From Methanosphaera sp. BMS (lineage in GTDB: Archaea > Methanobacteriota > Methanobacteria > Methanobacteriales > Methanobacteriaceae), in the NCBI RefSeq assembly GCF_003268005.1, contig NZ_CP014213.1, positions 744,001 to 808,000 of the forward strand: a stretch of DNA of 64,000 bases. Direction: 5' to 3'. The position numbers and the translations under genes were made by a program. Of the stretch, positions 1 to 9,077 are shown one piece after another; within the stretch, counting starts at the first letter, position 1; each line of letters starts with the position of its first letter. Below the pieces are notes generated by a model. That model searched no databases, was not told the DNA's origin, and saw only the letters and a list, made by a program, of their open reading frames with translations.

Positions 1-913
1 GATTATAGAAATTATGCTGCAGAAGGCTAAATGTTACAATAATTGTTGCTAAAGCAATGAAAATGAACATGTACCTTATTTCAATATCCTTGTGAACAAG
101 TTTCAATTTTCCCCTCAATAAGTTATAATGCAGGATGAAATTCATGGCACCCAAAATCATTACAATCATGGTGACAATTTCAACGAGTGGATTGGCAAAA
201 TAATTCAAATAGCTGGGATCCGATGAGAATCCACCAGTACCCAATCCGGCAAAGGAATAGCAAACAGAATTGAACAAATCCACTCCAACCAATATGTACA
301 ACAGGATAGCCAAAATGGTTAATAATGTATATATCCTAATAAACATCATTGAATTATGTTTGATGTTTGGAGTTATTTCCTCAGTATTTCCTTCAGCCAC
401 ATATAACCTTTTTAAGCTAACGGATGATGGAAGTAGAACGGATAATAATATTATCACACCTAATCCACCAATCCATTGAAGCAGGCTTCTCCAAATTCTA
501 ATACAAAATGCCACGGGAACATCGGAATACATTGTAAATCCTGTTGAGGTAATTCCAGACATGGATTCAAAGTACGAATCAACAAAGGACAAATCACGTG
601 AAAATATCATCGGCAATGCACATACAAGTGCCGAAAGTATCCAAATAGACAATACGAAGATGAATGAACCCTTAAATGATAAATCGCTGAGATTTTTCGA
701 GTTACATGAATAATATAATAATAGTCCTATGGCTAATGAGATAATCATTGAATAAGTAAAAGAGTTAAAATAGGTCATGCCATCATTGTATATCAGACAG
801 ATAATTATCGGAATCATCATGAATGATGCTATTGATATTAAAACAAATCCAGTGTAATGGGCTATTGTCTTTATTTCATCTCCACCTATTTTTTCCAAAT
901 AATTTAAATTCAT
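1..913 (-). CDS. trkH: TrkH/KtrB-type potassium transporter, membrane subunit (3' end cut by window edge)
   Basis: The reading frame runs on the minus strand from an ATG at 913 off the left edge, giving the first 304 residues of a family that is usually about 480 long. The translation shows the pore loops of the superfamily: FESMSGITSTGFT, then WRSLLQWIGGLGVIILL, then a second filter GTGGFSSDPSY. These half-repeats (membrane-pore-membrane) coordinate K+ in the cytoplasmic membrane; the family works with a cytoplasmic nucleotide-binding TrkA/KtrA subunit, which would lie outside the window. TTG and GTG codons occur just upstream of the ATG, so the exact start is open. The hydrophobic segments and filter motifs make the family secure; TrkH rather than KtrB is less so. 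Confidence 0.88.
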   Translation of the reverse strand, partial: MNLNYLEKIGGDEIKTIAHYTGFVLISIASFMMIPIIICLIYNDGMTYFNSFTYSMIISLAIGLLLYYSCNSKNLSDLSFKGSFIFVLSIWILSALVCALPMIFSRDLSFVDSYFESMSGITSTGFTMYSDVPVAFCIRIWRSLLQWIGGLGVIILLSVLLPSSVSLKRLYVAEGNTEEITPNIKHNSMMFIRIYTLLTILAILLYILVGVDLFNSVCYSFAGLGTGGFSSDPSYLNYFANPLVEIVTMIVMILGAMNFILHYNLLRGKLKLVHKDIEIRYMFIFIALATIIVTFSLLQHNFYN

Positions 914-1339
914 GTAAATCACTAACAATAATTAATATAGCTAAAAGAAATCTTATAATATGTGTATCTGATTTATTTTTAAATCCAACATGTTATAATT
1001 GGAATTACAAGTATTTTACGTTTACTTAAGGCTATTATATTATATATATATTTATTTATTATTTGGAAAAATATTTATAAATTTTGATGATAATGAAAAA
1101 TTTTATAGGAAATCAGCTTTGAGTTATAAAAAACATGCAAAATGGTGTTGGATTAGTTGTATTTGAAATTATGTAGATTAAATTTGGATAGGCATATACC
1201 ATACGCATTGTATGCAGGATAAAATTATTCAGGAAAAAATACATTCGGTTAACAAATAAAGATAAGGAATGTTGTCAACATCAGTCATTACCGAAATTCG
1301 TGAATATCTGTAAAAAAATAAGAAAAGGAATTAATGGTA
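914..1339. other. Intergenic region upstream of trkH, no gene seen
   Basis: This is the AT-rich gap between the divergent 5' end of trkH and the 3' end of the FHA regulator. A run of alternating T and A near 1030-1060 could contain the trkH TATA box on the minus strand. A short inverted repeat (AATTAAT at 1329-1335, ATTAATT at 1339-1345) overlaps the stop codon of the next gene. I see no tRNA and no convincing reading frame. Confidence 0.5.
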
Positions 1340-2128
1340 TTAATTGTAACTTACAAATAAAACCACGGAATTTGATCCATGTGATAACTGAATGAATGAA
1401 TCATTAGGGACTTTTACTGCTTTACCCGTTTCGATTTTTTTATTGGCGATAAAGGTCCCGTTTTCAGAGTTATCAACCATTAACCATTCACCATCATCAT
1501 TATATATTTTCAGGTGTGGTTTGTGCCTTTCGGTAACTGTTTCATAGGCAGAGGACAGTATTAATGATTCTGAACCATATTTACCAGGAGGATAACAATA
1601 ATCTCTTCCTATGTAACCTGTTTCATCTTCATTGATGGTTAATACTTCACTTTTATCAATACCAGTGAAAACAGTAATAACACAATCATATTCATTTTTA
1701 AGTTCTAGGTTTTCCTTATATAACTGCATATAACTTTGAATTTCTTCTACGAATATTTGATTTTCAAAGAGTATGCAGTCAAATGCCATCATATTGAAGT
1801 AATATGAATAAACTGCCTGTGGGAGCGGTTCACCATTTCGATTTCTACGACTTCTTATTCTGCCAATTAAACCCGCATCCATTAACTTTTTCAAATGGTT
1901 TCTTAAGCCTTGTTCTTTAAGAAATATCTTCTTTTTTTCCAGTTTTTCGTTGATTTCCTCTACGTTAAGTGTATACTTAACGATTGAATGATATTTCTTT
2001 GCATTGTCACGTAGTGTCTTTTCAAGCATTTCAAGTATGAGTATTCTCACCATATTGTCAAATGCTGATACCACACCCAATAATGAATCCAATTCTTCTT
2101 TTGTATATCTAACACGACCGTTGTACAT
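1340..2128 (-). CDS. Winged-helix transcriptional regulator with C-terminal FHA domain
   Basis: This 262-residue protein seems to join two modules. Residues about 1-130 look like a winged-helix DNA-binding region: a helical start, a recognition segment near LRNHLKKLMDAGLIGRI, and a basic wing RSRRNRNGEP. Residues about 165-262 have the signature of a forkhead-associated (FHA) domain: IGRD, a conserved Ser/His region (ERHKPHLKIYND) and NGTFIANKKI followed by short beta strands. FHA domains bind phosphothreonine peptides, so DNA binding may respond to a Ser/Thr kinase; that is inference. The ATG at 2128 is preceded by AGGAGG. It lies next to a large adhesin gene, a plausible but unproven target. 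Domain calls are from motifs only. Confidence 0.72.
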   Translation of the reverse strand: MYNGRVRYTKEELDSLLGVVSAFDNMVRILILEMLEKTLRDNAKKYHSIVKYTLNVEEINEKLEKKKIFLKEQGLRNHLKKLMDAGLIGRIRSRRNRNGEPLPQAVYSYYFNMMAFDCILFENQIFVEEIQSYMQLYKENLELKNEYDCVITVFTGIDKSEVLTINEDETGYIGRDYCYPPGKYGSESLILSSAYETVTERHKPHLKIYNDDGEWLMVDNSENGTFIANKKIETGKAVKVPNDSFIQLSHGSNSVVLFVSYN

Positions 2129-2922
2129 ATTTATATCCTCCTAAAGTGGTTGTAAAATTTTTTATTTAAAGATGTTATTATTTTATATCCTATTTATGAA
2201 TTGTTTATTTCAATCCAATTACAGGGCAGCAATCCACCCTATTTTACAGCATAATGCTGATATAATGACTTATTTTATTTGAAAATATTATATACTGGTT
2301 TAATTCCCCCTTTACAGTATTATATATTTTTAATTCATTTTGCCATTATCCTGTTGAATTCGTTGATGTTATGTTCTATTTTTTGATTGTAATTTTGATA
2401 TCCAACTCATTGTCTTTAAATGTATGCTTAACAGGATTTACATTCTTTTTGATCTTTAGAGATATTCAGATGTAATTTATTGTTTCAATATTAATATTGA
2501 GGAAGGTATTGGTGAAAGTGATGTGTTATGAGAAATATTGACATATTCGCCTCTTAGGTTATGTTGATTATTGTAGTCAATATGTATAGTATTACTGGGG
2601 TATGTTTTTTTTATTTGTTGTCATATTTTTCCTCTAATATAATATATTATCTGCAATATTTTTCTAGGTTTAAGGTAATTCTCCGTAAGACCTTTAAATA
2701 CTATCAGTTAACATAATAATCAAAATATTTTATAAAATTAAAAAGATTATTAATGATATTTTAATGTAATATATTATATATTAACAAAAATGCTATAAAA
2801 ATCTAAAATTATTGTTATTTTTTAATACAGTAACTGAGCAAAAATATAGGGGATTATCCACATCAAAAAATATTGCTATATTAATTAAAAAAATAAAAAG
2901 TGGGGAGTTTAGTAAAATCGTA
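2129..2922. other. Long intergenic region with a degenerate coding remnant
   Basis: The 794-base gap separates the promoter side of the FHA regulator from the 3' end of the protease adhesin. It is AT-rich and has no intact gene. A broken minus-strand reading frame inside it (2376-2640) is listed separately. The plus-strand open frame that starts here and runs into 3273 overlaps the adhesin and is a shadow. Confidence 0.5.
2376..2640 (-). pseudogene. Possible remnant of an adhesin-like protein C-terminus
   Basis: Read on the minus strand, 2465 down to 2376 encodes a 29-residue stretch ending in DNELDIKITIKK and a stop, resembling the beta-rich tails of the secreted adhesins here. Upstream of it (to about 2640) other frames give peptide-like stretches such as LRGEYVNISHNTSLSP and LHLNISKDQKE, split by stops. 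The pattern fits a decayed copy of an adhesin gene next to an intact one. It could also be chance in AT-rich DNA. Confidence 0.3.
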
Positions 2923-5900
2923 TTATTTAACGATTATCTTGTTGATAGTTGTATAACCTGCATATGTAGCAGATATATTCTTATCTTCGAGTGTATTGTT
3001 AACTGTTATGGATGCATAACCCTCTTGGTCGGTTTGCACCTCATATGGCATGTCGTTTACCTTGAATATTACAACTTCACCGGCACCTACCGGTTTGGCA
3101 TCCTCATCCAATGCCCTAACCTTGAATGTTGTACTGCCATTGTATTGACAGTTCACATCATGGTTTTCCACTATGCGTGCACCTACGGTTATAGTATATG
3201 TTATGTTTTCACCCGTAACTGGGTTAATGACTGTAACCTGATGAGTACCCGGAGTCAATTCCTCATCCAGTAAGGCTACACCGTTTTTGTCCGTGACTTT
3301 TCTATATTCCTTACCATCAATAATGAAGATTACTTCCGTATTTTTAAGATCAACACCCCTGTTATCGTAGAATGCTGCAGTATACTTATCTATGCTGCGT
3401 ATTGACTTAACATGGGCATTACTTTCTACTTTGGAATTGATGTATGCCTTGGATTTGATTCTTGAAGATAGCCTTTTTTGATAGCTGTTATAGTTTTTAG
3501 ACGTAGAATCATATGACCTGTGATGTGTATCTGACGGAATACATTCTTCATCATCATCAAAGTCCAAGAAGTCAACCCACTCCTCGCCGGTTTCAGGATT
3601 ATATAATGTAATGTTATATTCTTCATCATCAAATATGGTGTTAACAATTGCCACTCCAAGTCCATTTGTTGTGGTATCGTATTTTTTACCGTTGATGTCT
3701 ATGGTTACTTTGGAGTTTTTAAGTACTTGACCATATCCATCATAAAATGTGGCCTTGTAACCATTTTTCTGACTTTTCTTGTTATCTGCTGAAACACTTA
3801 TGGATGACTTGTCAACAGTGTATATTTTAAGACATGCCGTTGCATTCCTGTAGATCAAGTCAAACCAGTTTTTACCGTCAACCGAAAATATTGACACGTC
3901 AGTCATGTAATGCTGCCTGCTGTTTAATTGAATAGGTGCAGCATTTGATATTACCTCAATAATTACATTATCATTTCTCTTGACGGGAACATACTTATTT
4001 AATTTGATTGTGGAATATCCATAGAAATTGCTGGTACCCGTCTGGACATGCTTGAAGTAATCATTTACAATTACCCTAATTTCATAATTCACGCCTTTTT
4101 GATTAAAGTAAGTACCAACAGCTGCAATATAATCATCATCTGTCATATTGAATTTATTAACATAATGGATTACTTCACCACTATCCGGATATAGGAAATC
4201 ATCATTGGAACCGGATATGTCCGTCTGATAGACCTTATTATAAGCTACTGTATTATTAAATATAAAACAAAACGCTTGTCTGTTCAATAATACACTATCA
4301 TAATAGGAAAGATAATAATAACCCTTATCTGCCCAATCAGGGCCATAACTATTTTTAATTATCCATGCACCATCACCAGGAGGCATGGTTGGAAAGTTAT
4401 TCCTGCTAATTGTATCATCCCATCCGACGATACATACCACATGGTTATTACCGATATCGGTAGGTGCATAAAAACAGCCCGTTCTCGGATTATATAATGT
4501 ATTGTTATCATACTGTCCGTTGATGTTAATTACTATACCACCATATTTGTAGAGAGCTTCTTTATATATATCGTTATTCCTGACATTCATCAATGGATTC
4601 ATAAATAAAACATCCTGTGCATGGACATTTGAATCAGTACTTGAATATTCTGAAATCTTGGATAATTCATCAAATTCATCATACTCTGACGGATAGGTTC
4701 CAAGCCAACTAATGAAACTACCAATAGGAAGTAATAGTGCAGCTAACTCACCGGTACTGTTTTCACCATACTTTGAAAATTTAAGCATACTATTGAAGAT
4801 TATATTCTCTGACAAATCCAATTTTTGATTAGTAGCCTTTAGAATTGATGATTCAAGTGCGGCAATTGAACCGAAAGCCCAACATGAACTTTTTGATTTC
4901 TGATTTTTTACATTGGTGACGTAGCCCAATTTACGATAATCATAAACTTCAGGATATCTGCTTATATCTTCAACGGAATTTACGATTTTTAATGGAGTGA
5001 CAACCTCATCAACATATGTTGCATAATCAACATTATCTAATGACAACTTATCCTTATTTAATTTATTATTCTTAATGTTACCACTGCTGAATACCGCATA
5101 GACTGCTATCTTATTGGACTTGAATGTATTGTTAACTATGTTATACTCTACATCATAAAGGTATATGGCCTCATCAGCTCCTGAATTGGAATTGAAAGTT
5201 GAGCCCTTAATAACTAACGGACCCCTATCAACATATAATGCACTTGCATCATAATCAGACAATAATACCTTATTGTTTTTGAATATGCTTTTTTGAATAG
5301 TGACATAAGCATTAGATGTGTAGATAGCTCCACCACTATATACAGCCCTATTGTCAATGAAATTACAGTTATCCACTATTAACTCACCCGTTACTTGAAG
5401 AATTGCTCCTCCAAAGTTACTGCGACACTTTGTAAAGTTGGATGATGTAATTCGTGCGGTTGTAAAGTTCTCAACGATACCTAGAATATCAATGAATATC
5501 GCTCCACCATTATTGGTTGAAGTGACATTATTGAAGATACATTTGTTGATGTTAAACTTTTTGGTAACATCCTTTGCAGAGATGGCCCCTGCCGTCAAAT
5601 CACTATGAAGATTGATGAACTTTGAGTTTCCAACAGTCAGATGGCTGTCGGCCCATATTGCAGTTGAATATTTGGATTTGGTATTTTCAAATGTTGAACC
5701 TGCAACGTCAATAGTGGAATTATCCACACTTGCGACAAATCCCTTTTGCAATTTATATTTACTTCTCATATAATCGTTTTTAATTACAATCTTGGAATTT
5801 GAAGAGGTTATGATACCGTTTTCTTGGGATCTGCAGTCAAGGAACTTATCGTTTATACTGGTATAATTTGCATATTCAACATATACTGTACCTGAGTTCT

Positions 5901-6339
5901 TATTTTGACAACCCCTAAAAGTTACATTAATCGTTTTGACACTAGCTTTCGGATTAACGTATATTGCAGAACCTGATCCGGAATCTGCATTCGCCAATAT
6001 CATATTCGTGATTGTTACATTTCGTCCATATATATCAAAAATCCTCGATGAAGCCTTGGCATCAACGGTATGGCCGCATCCGTCAATGAGGATATTGCTC
6101 TTGTTGATGATTATTCCATGAGGACTGTCTGAATCAACCTTTTGATAATTGGAATTTAAGTTAAGCTTTTTACTGGACTTATTGATGTCATTTTGCAAGC
6201 CTTTAAAACTTGTATCCTTTGCAGCCTTAAGTGACAAGCCGGATAATTGAGTATTATTTTTACTCTGTAATGTAACATTATCTCCCGTGTCATTAGATTG
6301 TGCATGAACACCGGAGATGCCTAAGATAAGAATAACCAA
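2923..6339 (-). CDS. Secreted adhesin-like protein: beta-helix, papain-like cysteine protease, Ig-like domains
   Basis: A protein of about 1138 residues built from several parts. A hydrophobic leader ends near VHAQS. Residues about 60-440 contain parallel beta-helix (pectate-lyase-like) repeats with GGAIF/GGAIY turns. Residues about 465-690 are a C1 (papain) peptidase: Cys486 in KSSCWAFGS, His633 in NNHVVCIVGWDD and Asn663 in IKNSYGPDW form the expected triad. Three beta-sandwich repeats follow, with patterns such as DGKEYRKVTDKNGVA. No anchor motif is visible. The role is presumably extracellular, binding and cutting host, food or microbial protein. The first usable start is TTG at 6339, but the leader's basic N-region (KINAKNTKTLL) lies upstream in frame with no ATG/GTG before a TAG; the true start is uncertain. 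Confidence 0.8.
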   Translation of the reverse strand: MVILILGISGVHAQSNDTGDNVTLQSKNNTQLSGLSLKAAKDTSFKGLQNDINKSSKKLNLNSNYQKVDSDSPHGIIINKSNILIDGCGHTVDAKASSRIFDIYGRNVTITNMILANADSGSGSAIYVNPKASVKTINVTFRGCQNKNSGTVYVEYANYTSINDKFLDCRSQENGIITSSNSKIVIKNDYMRSKYKLQKGFVASVDNSTIDVAGSTFENTKSKYSTAIWADSHLTVGNSKFINLHSDLTAGAISAKDVTKKFNINKCIFNNVTSTNNGGAIFIDILGIVENFTTARITSSNFTKCRSNFGGAILQVTGELIVDNCNFIDNRAVYSGGAIYTSNAYVTIQKSIFKNNKVLLSDYDASALYVDRGPLVIKGSTFNSNSGADEAIYLYDVEYNIVNNTFKSNKIAVYAVFSSGNIKNNKLNKDKLSLDNVDYATYVDEVVTPLKIVNSVEDISRYPEVYDYRKLGYVTNVKNQKSKSSCWAFGSIAALESSILKATNQKLDLSENIIFNSMLKFSKYGENSTGELAALLLPIGSFISWLGTYPSEYDEFDELSKISEYSSTDSNVHAQDVLFMNPLMNVRNNDIYKEALYKYGGIVININGQYDNNTLYNPRTGCFYAPTDIGNNHVVCIVGWDDTISRNNFPTMPPGDGAWIIKNSYGPDWADKGYYYLSYYDSVLLNRQAFCFIFNNTVAYNKVYQTDISGSNDDFLYPDSGEVIHYVNKFNMTDDDYIAAVGTYFNQKGVNYEIRVIVNDYFKHVQTGTSNFYGYSTIKLNKYVPVKRNDNVIIEVISNAAPIQLNSRQHYMTDVSIFSVDGKNWFDLIYRNATACLKIYTVDKSSISVSADNKKSQKNGYKATFYDGYGQVLKNSKVTIDINGKKYDTTTNGLGVAIVNTIFDDEEYNITLYNPETGEEWVDFLDFDDDEECIPSDTHHRSYDSTSKNYNSYQKRLSSRIKSKAYINSKVESNAHVKSIRSIDKYTAAFYDNRGVDLKNTEVIFIIDGKEYRKVTDKNGVALLDEELTPGTHQVTVINPVTGENITYTITVGARIVENHDVNCQYNGSTTFKVRALDEDAKPVGAGEVVIFKVNDMPYEVQTDQEGYASITVNNTLEDKNISATYAGYTTINKIIVK

Positions 6340-6399
6340 ACATATTATAAATAACAGTGTTTTTGTATTCTTTGCATTTATTTTTCTTAAGATATAATT

Positions 6400-6415
6400 A
6401 ACCCCCCTTTTTTTT
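6400..6415 (-). repeat. Homopolymer tract (A8 then G6 on the minus strand) at the 5' end of the protease adhesin
   Basis: On the minus strand a run of eight A is followed directly by six G, about 60 bases before the TTG start. The G run could act as a ribosome binding site, but no ATG, GTG or TTG lies at normal spacing in frame. Such tracts are prone to slippage and are typical of phase-variable surface genes in other organisms. The bases are seen directly; the role is inference. Confidence 0.45.
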
Positions 6416-6892
6416 GATATCTAAATATATGTTTTAAATGATATATAACATTATAATTAAAGATAGATAAACAATATTTGCAAATAAATATTGGATTTAG
6501 AAAAAATAAATTATAAACATGAGAATAAATAAAAACACCTACATGACAATAAGATTTTTTTTAAATATAACTTGATTATCATACGACCATATCAAATATC
6601 AGTAATATATAGTGGGTATGCATATTTTTTAATAAAAATAGGGTTTTTAATGTTTTATTCAAACAATTGATTAGGATTTGCTTATTATTTTTTTTGATTG
6701 TTTAGATTAATGTCATATCAATTATTACTTTATCCAATTAATAGAATTGATGAAATTATTCTGACTAAAAAATAATGTTAAATAAAATAAAATATAAATA
6801 ATTAAGTAGTATAAAAAAATTATTAACAAAATAACCAAAGAAATAAAATAAAAATTAAAATGTTTAATTAATATTGGGAGATGTAATTTAAA
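6416..6892. other. Intergenic region between divergent genes, no gene seen
   Basis: AT-rich DNA between the protease adhesin (minus) and the esterase (plus). Both promoters should lie here. The esterase ribosome binding site GGGAGATG sits at about 6874-6881. I see no RNA gene or reading frame that can be supported. Confidence 0.45.
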
Positions 6893-7741
6893 ATGTCTAA
6901 ATCATTACTTGCAAAGGCACTGGAAGCCGTTTTAAGGGCAACCAAACTGAAATATATGGATTCAAAAGAAGAAGTTGATAAGTTTATAGAAAATCCACCG
7001 GAAACCAAAGTTCCCAAACGTCCATTCAAAAGTAAAGATTTGGACGGATGTGAAGTTTTTACCTTTGGGGATGAAAACGCTGAAAACACCATATTATATG
7101 TTCATGGTGGAGCATACGTACTTGAAATAAACTTTTTCCAACTCTTACACTGCAGAAAACTTGCTAAAAAACTTAATGCATATGTAGTTGCACCTGTTTA
7201 TCCTCTTGCCCCATCAAATCAAGCACATCAAACATATGATCTTCTAACCCCATTGTATGAAAAGTTGAGTTCAAGAAATAATTTGATATTAATGGGTGAC
7301 TCAGCAGGTGGAGGCTTTGTTTACTCATTTTGTCAATATATAAAAGACAAGGATTTACCTCAGCCATATAGAATTATAACCTATTCACCATGGGTTGATA
7401 TTTCAATGTCTAATATTCCATACAACAGTGAAGAAGATGCCACATTGGGTGATGTCGGGCTTCGTGAAATAGGTAAAACATGGGCAGGTGATTGGAATAC
7501 TCAAGATTATAGGGTAAGTCCAATATTTGGGGACAATACTGGTTTACCCGATACACTTATATTTGTTGGCGGAGAAGAACTGTTTTATGATGACATTCAT
7601 AAATATGCCAAAAAACTAAGAGATAATGGCGTTGATGCTAAAATAAGTGTCGGTGAAGGAATGTTCCACATTTATCCGGTATTTCCGATTTCAGAATCAA
7701 ATAAGGTTGTAAAAGAGATACAGGAATACTTAAATAAATAA
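6893..7741 (+). CDS. Alpha/beta hydrolase, hormone-sensitive-lipase-type esterase
   Basis: A 282-residue protein with the HSL-family pattern: the oxyanion-hole motif HGGAY at residues 71-75, the nucleophile Ser137 in GDSAGGG, and catalytic His259 in GMFHIYP. The usual acid position reads GGEELFYDD, so the acid is probably Glu229 rather than Asp. There is no signal peptide, so it should act in the cytoplasm on short-chain esters; the natural substrate cannot be told. The ATG at 6893 follows GGGAGATG at good spacing. Nothing in the neighbourhood fixes a pathway and it appears monocistronic. Confidence 0.85.
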   Translation: MSKSLLAKALEAVLRATKLKYMDSKEEVDKFIENPPETKVPKRPFKSKDLDGCEVFTFGDENAENTILYVHGGAYVLEINFFQLLHCRKLAKKLNAYVVAPVYPLAPSNQAHQTYDLLTPLYEKLSSRNNLILMGDSAGGGFVYSFCQYIKDKDLPQPYRIITYSPWVDISMSNIPYNSEEDATLGDVGLREIGKTWAGDWNTQDYRVSPIFGDNTGLPDTLIFVGGEELFYDDIHKYAKKLRDNGVDAKISVGEGMFHIYPVFPISESNKVVKEIQEYLNK

Positions 7742-7978
7742 ACACCTCCTTGTAGTTATATGAAAATCCCTATGACAAATACTGTTTATTAAAATAATAA
7801 TTAATCTTAAACCCCAATTTTTTTTTAAATATTCTTCTTATTTTGACAGTAGCGTTTTTGAAAATTAATTAAATTTTAAACGTATTGACGCATTTATCCC
7901 CTAGTTTAAAATTATTAGTTTTATAATATAATACGATTTTTCACAGAAATTACAATAATCATACCATTTACTAGCCAA

Positions 7979-8995
7979 TTAATTAATCATAACATTAAGC
8001 GTTAACAATATAATCAATAATAATATGTTAAATGCCGTGAAAATTATTAAATATCTCCCCTTATATTCACCACATTCACGAAGGAGAATATTATATGAAA
8101 TTAGATTGGCCATGGATGCTATTAGAGTTCCAAAACCTCCAATGTTAATCCCGATGATAATATCCTTCACATTACTGCTAAAGCCGGATAGCAACATTGC
8201 AGTAGGAACATTAGAGATTCCCTGGGATATTATAACACCACAAAGCACTTCATTTCCAACAATCCACTGTCTGAAAAGCAGGTTGAAAAAGGAAATATTC
8301 TGCAGATTACCAATCAATACGAATAATGCAATGAATGTCAAGAGCAGATAATAGTCAACTCCACTAATAACCCTTCTTAAGAAGTGATGTCTGCTGAATG
8401 GAATCTTATCAATAGTAGGTAAAAGAATATCATCCTTTCTGATAAACAACAATACAGCAATCATAAATATCCATGAAACAATAATATACGGCAATAACAC
8501 CAGGAAAAAATCCCCAAATGATATGTTTGATGTAGTGTATACGACAATATTGTGTGGAGCACCTATCGGCAGAACCATACATCCCACATTAGCGGCGATA
8601 GTCTGTAGACAAACAGTGATGATTATCAAATCAGCACGACGTACCTTCTTTAGTGCCATTATTGAAAATGGTACAAACAATATTAAAGAAACATCATTCG
8701 TGATGAAAATTGAACTAAAGAAAGTGATAAATACCAATATCAAAACAAGGTTACGTGTATTTGCAGTTCTTGTCAATAATCTTCTAACAAGCAGTTCGAA
8801 TACTGACAGATTTTTTAAAACCTCAACGATAATCATTATTACAAAGAGCAATAGGATAGTATCCCAATTAATATAATTTAAATAATCAAAATTTGGTTTT
8901 ACAAAAAAACAAGAAAATAAAGCCAAAAGTAATGATACGGAAAAAACCGTTTCATCCTTAAAAAAATTAATTGATTTATCCAGGAATTTAGCCAT
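7979..8995 (-). CDS. ArsB/NhaD-type ion permease (citrate-transporter superfamily)
   Basis: 338 residues, almost wholly hydrophobic with about nine to ten predicted membrane segments. Typical motifs of the ion-transporter superfamily appear: NWDTILLLFVIMIIVEVLKN near the start, FITNDVSLILFVPFSI in the first half, and a matching IISQGISNVPTAMLLSGF in the second half. Asn-Asp and Asn-Val-Pro hairpins like these bind ions in ArsB, NhaD and DASS carriers. Substrate could be Na+/H+, arsenite or a dicarboxylate; no ars genes are near. It is somewhat shorter than the usual 400 or more. It starts with ATG at 8995; the ribosome binding site is weak. Confidence 0.75.
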   Translation of the reverse strand: MAKFLDKSINFFKDETVFSVSLLLALFSCFFVKPNFDYLNYINWDTILLLFVIMIIVEVLKNLSVFELLVRRLLTRTANTRNLVLILVFITFFSSIFITNDVSLILFVPFSIMALKKVRRADLIIITVCLQTIAANVGCMVLPIGAPHNIVVYTTSNISFGDFFLVLLPYIIVSWIFMIAVLLFIRKDDILLPTIDKIPFSRHHFLRRVISGVDYYLLLTFIALFVLIGNLQNISFFNLLFRQWIVGNEVLCGVIISQGISNVPTAMLLSGFSSNVKDIIIGINIGGFGTLIASMANLISYNILLRECGEYKGRYLIIFTAFNILLLIILLTLNVMIN

Positions 8996-9077
8996 ATTAT
9001 TACATTTATATAAAGAGGTATAATAGGTTTATCCCGGATAAGCATATGGGGGCAAGGTGATTATTAATGTATTTTTA

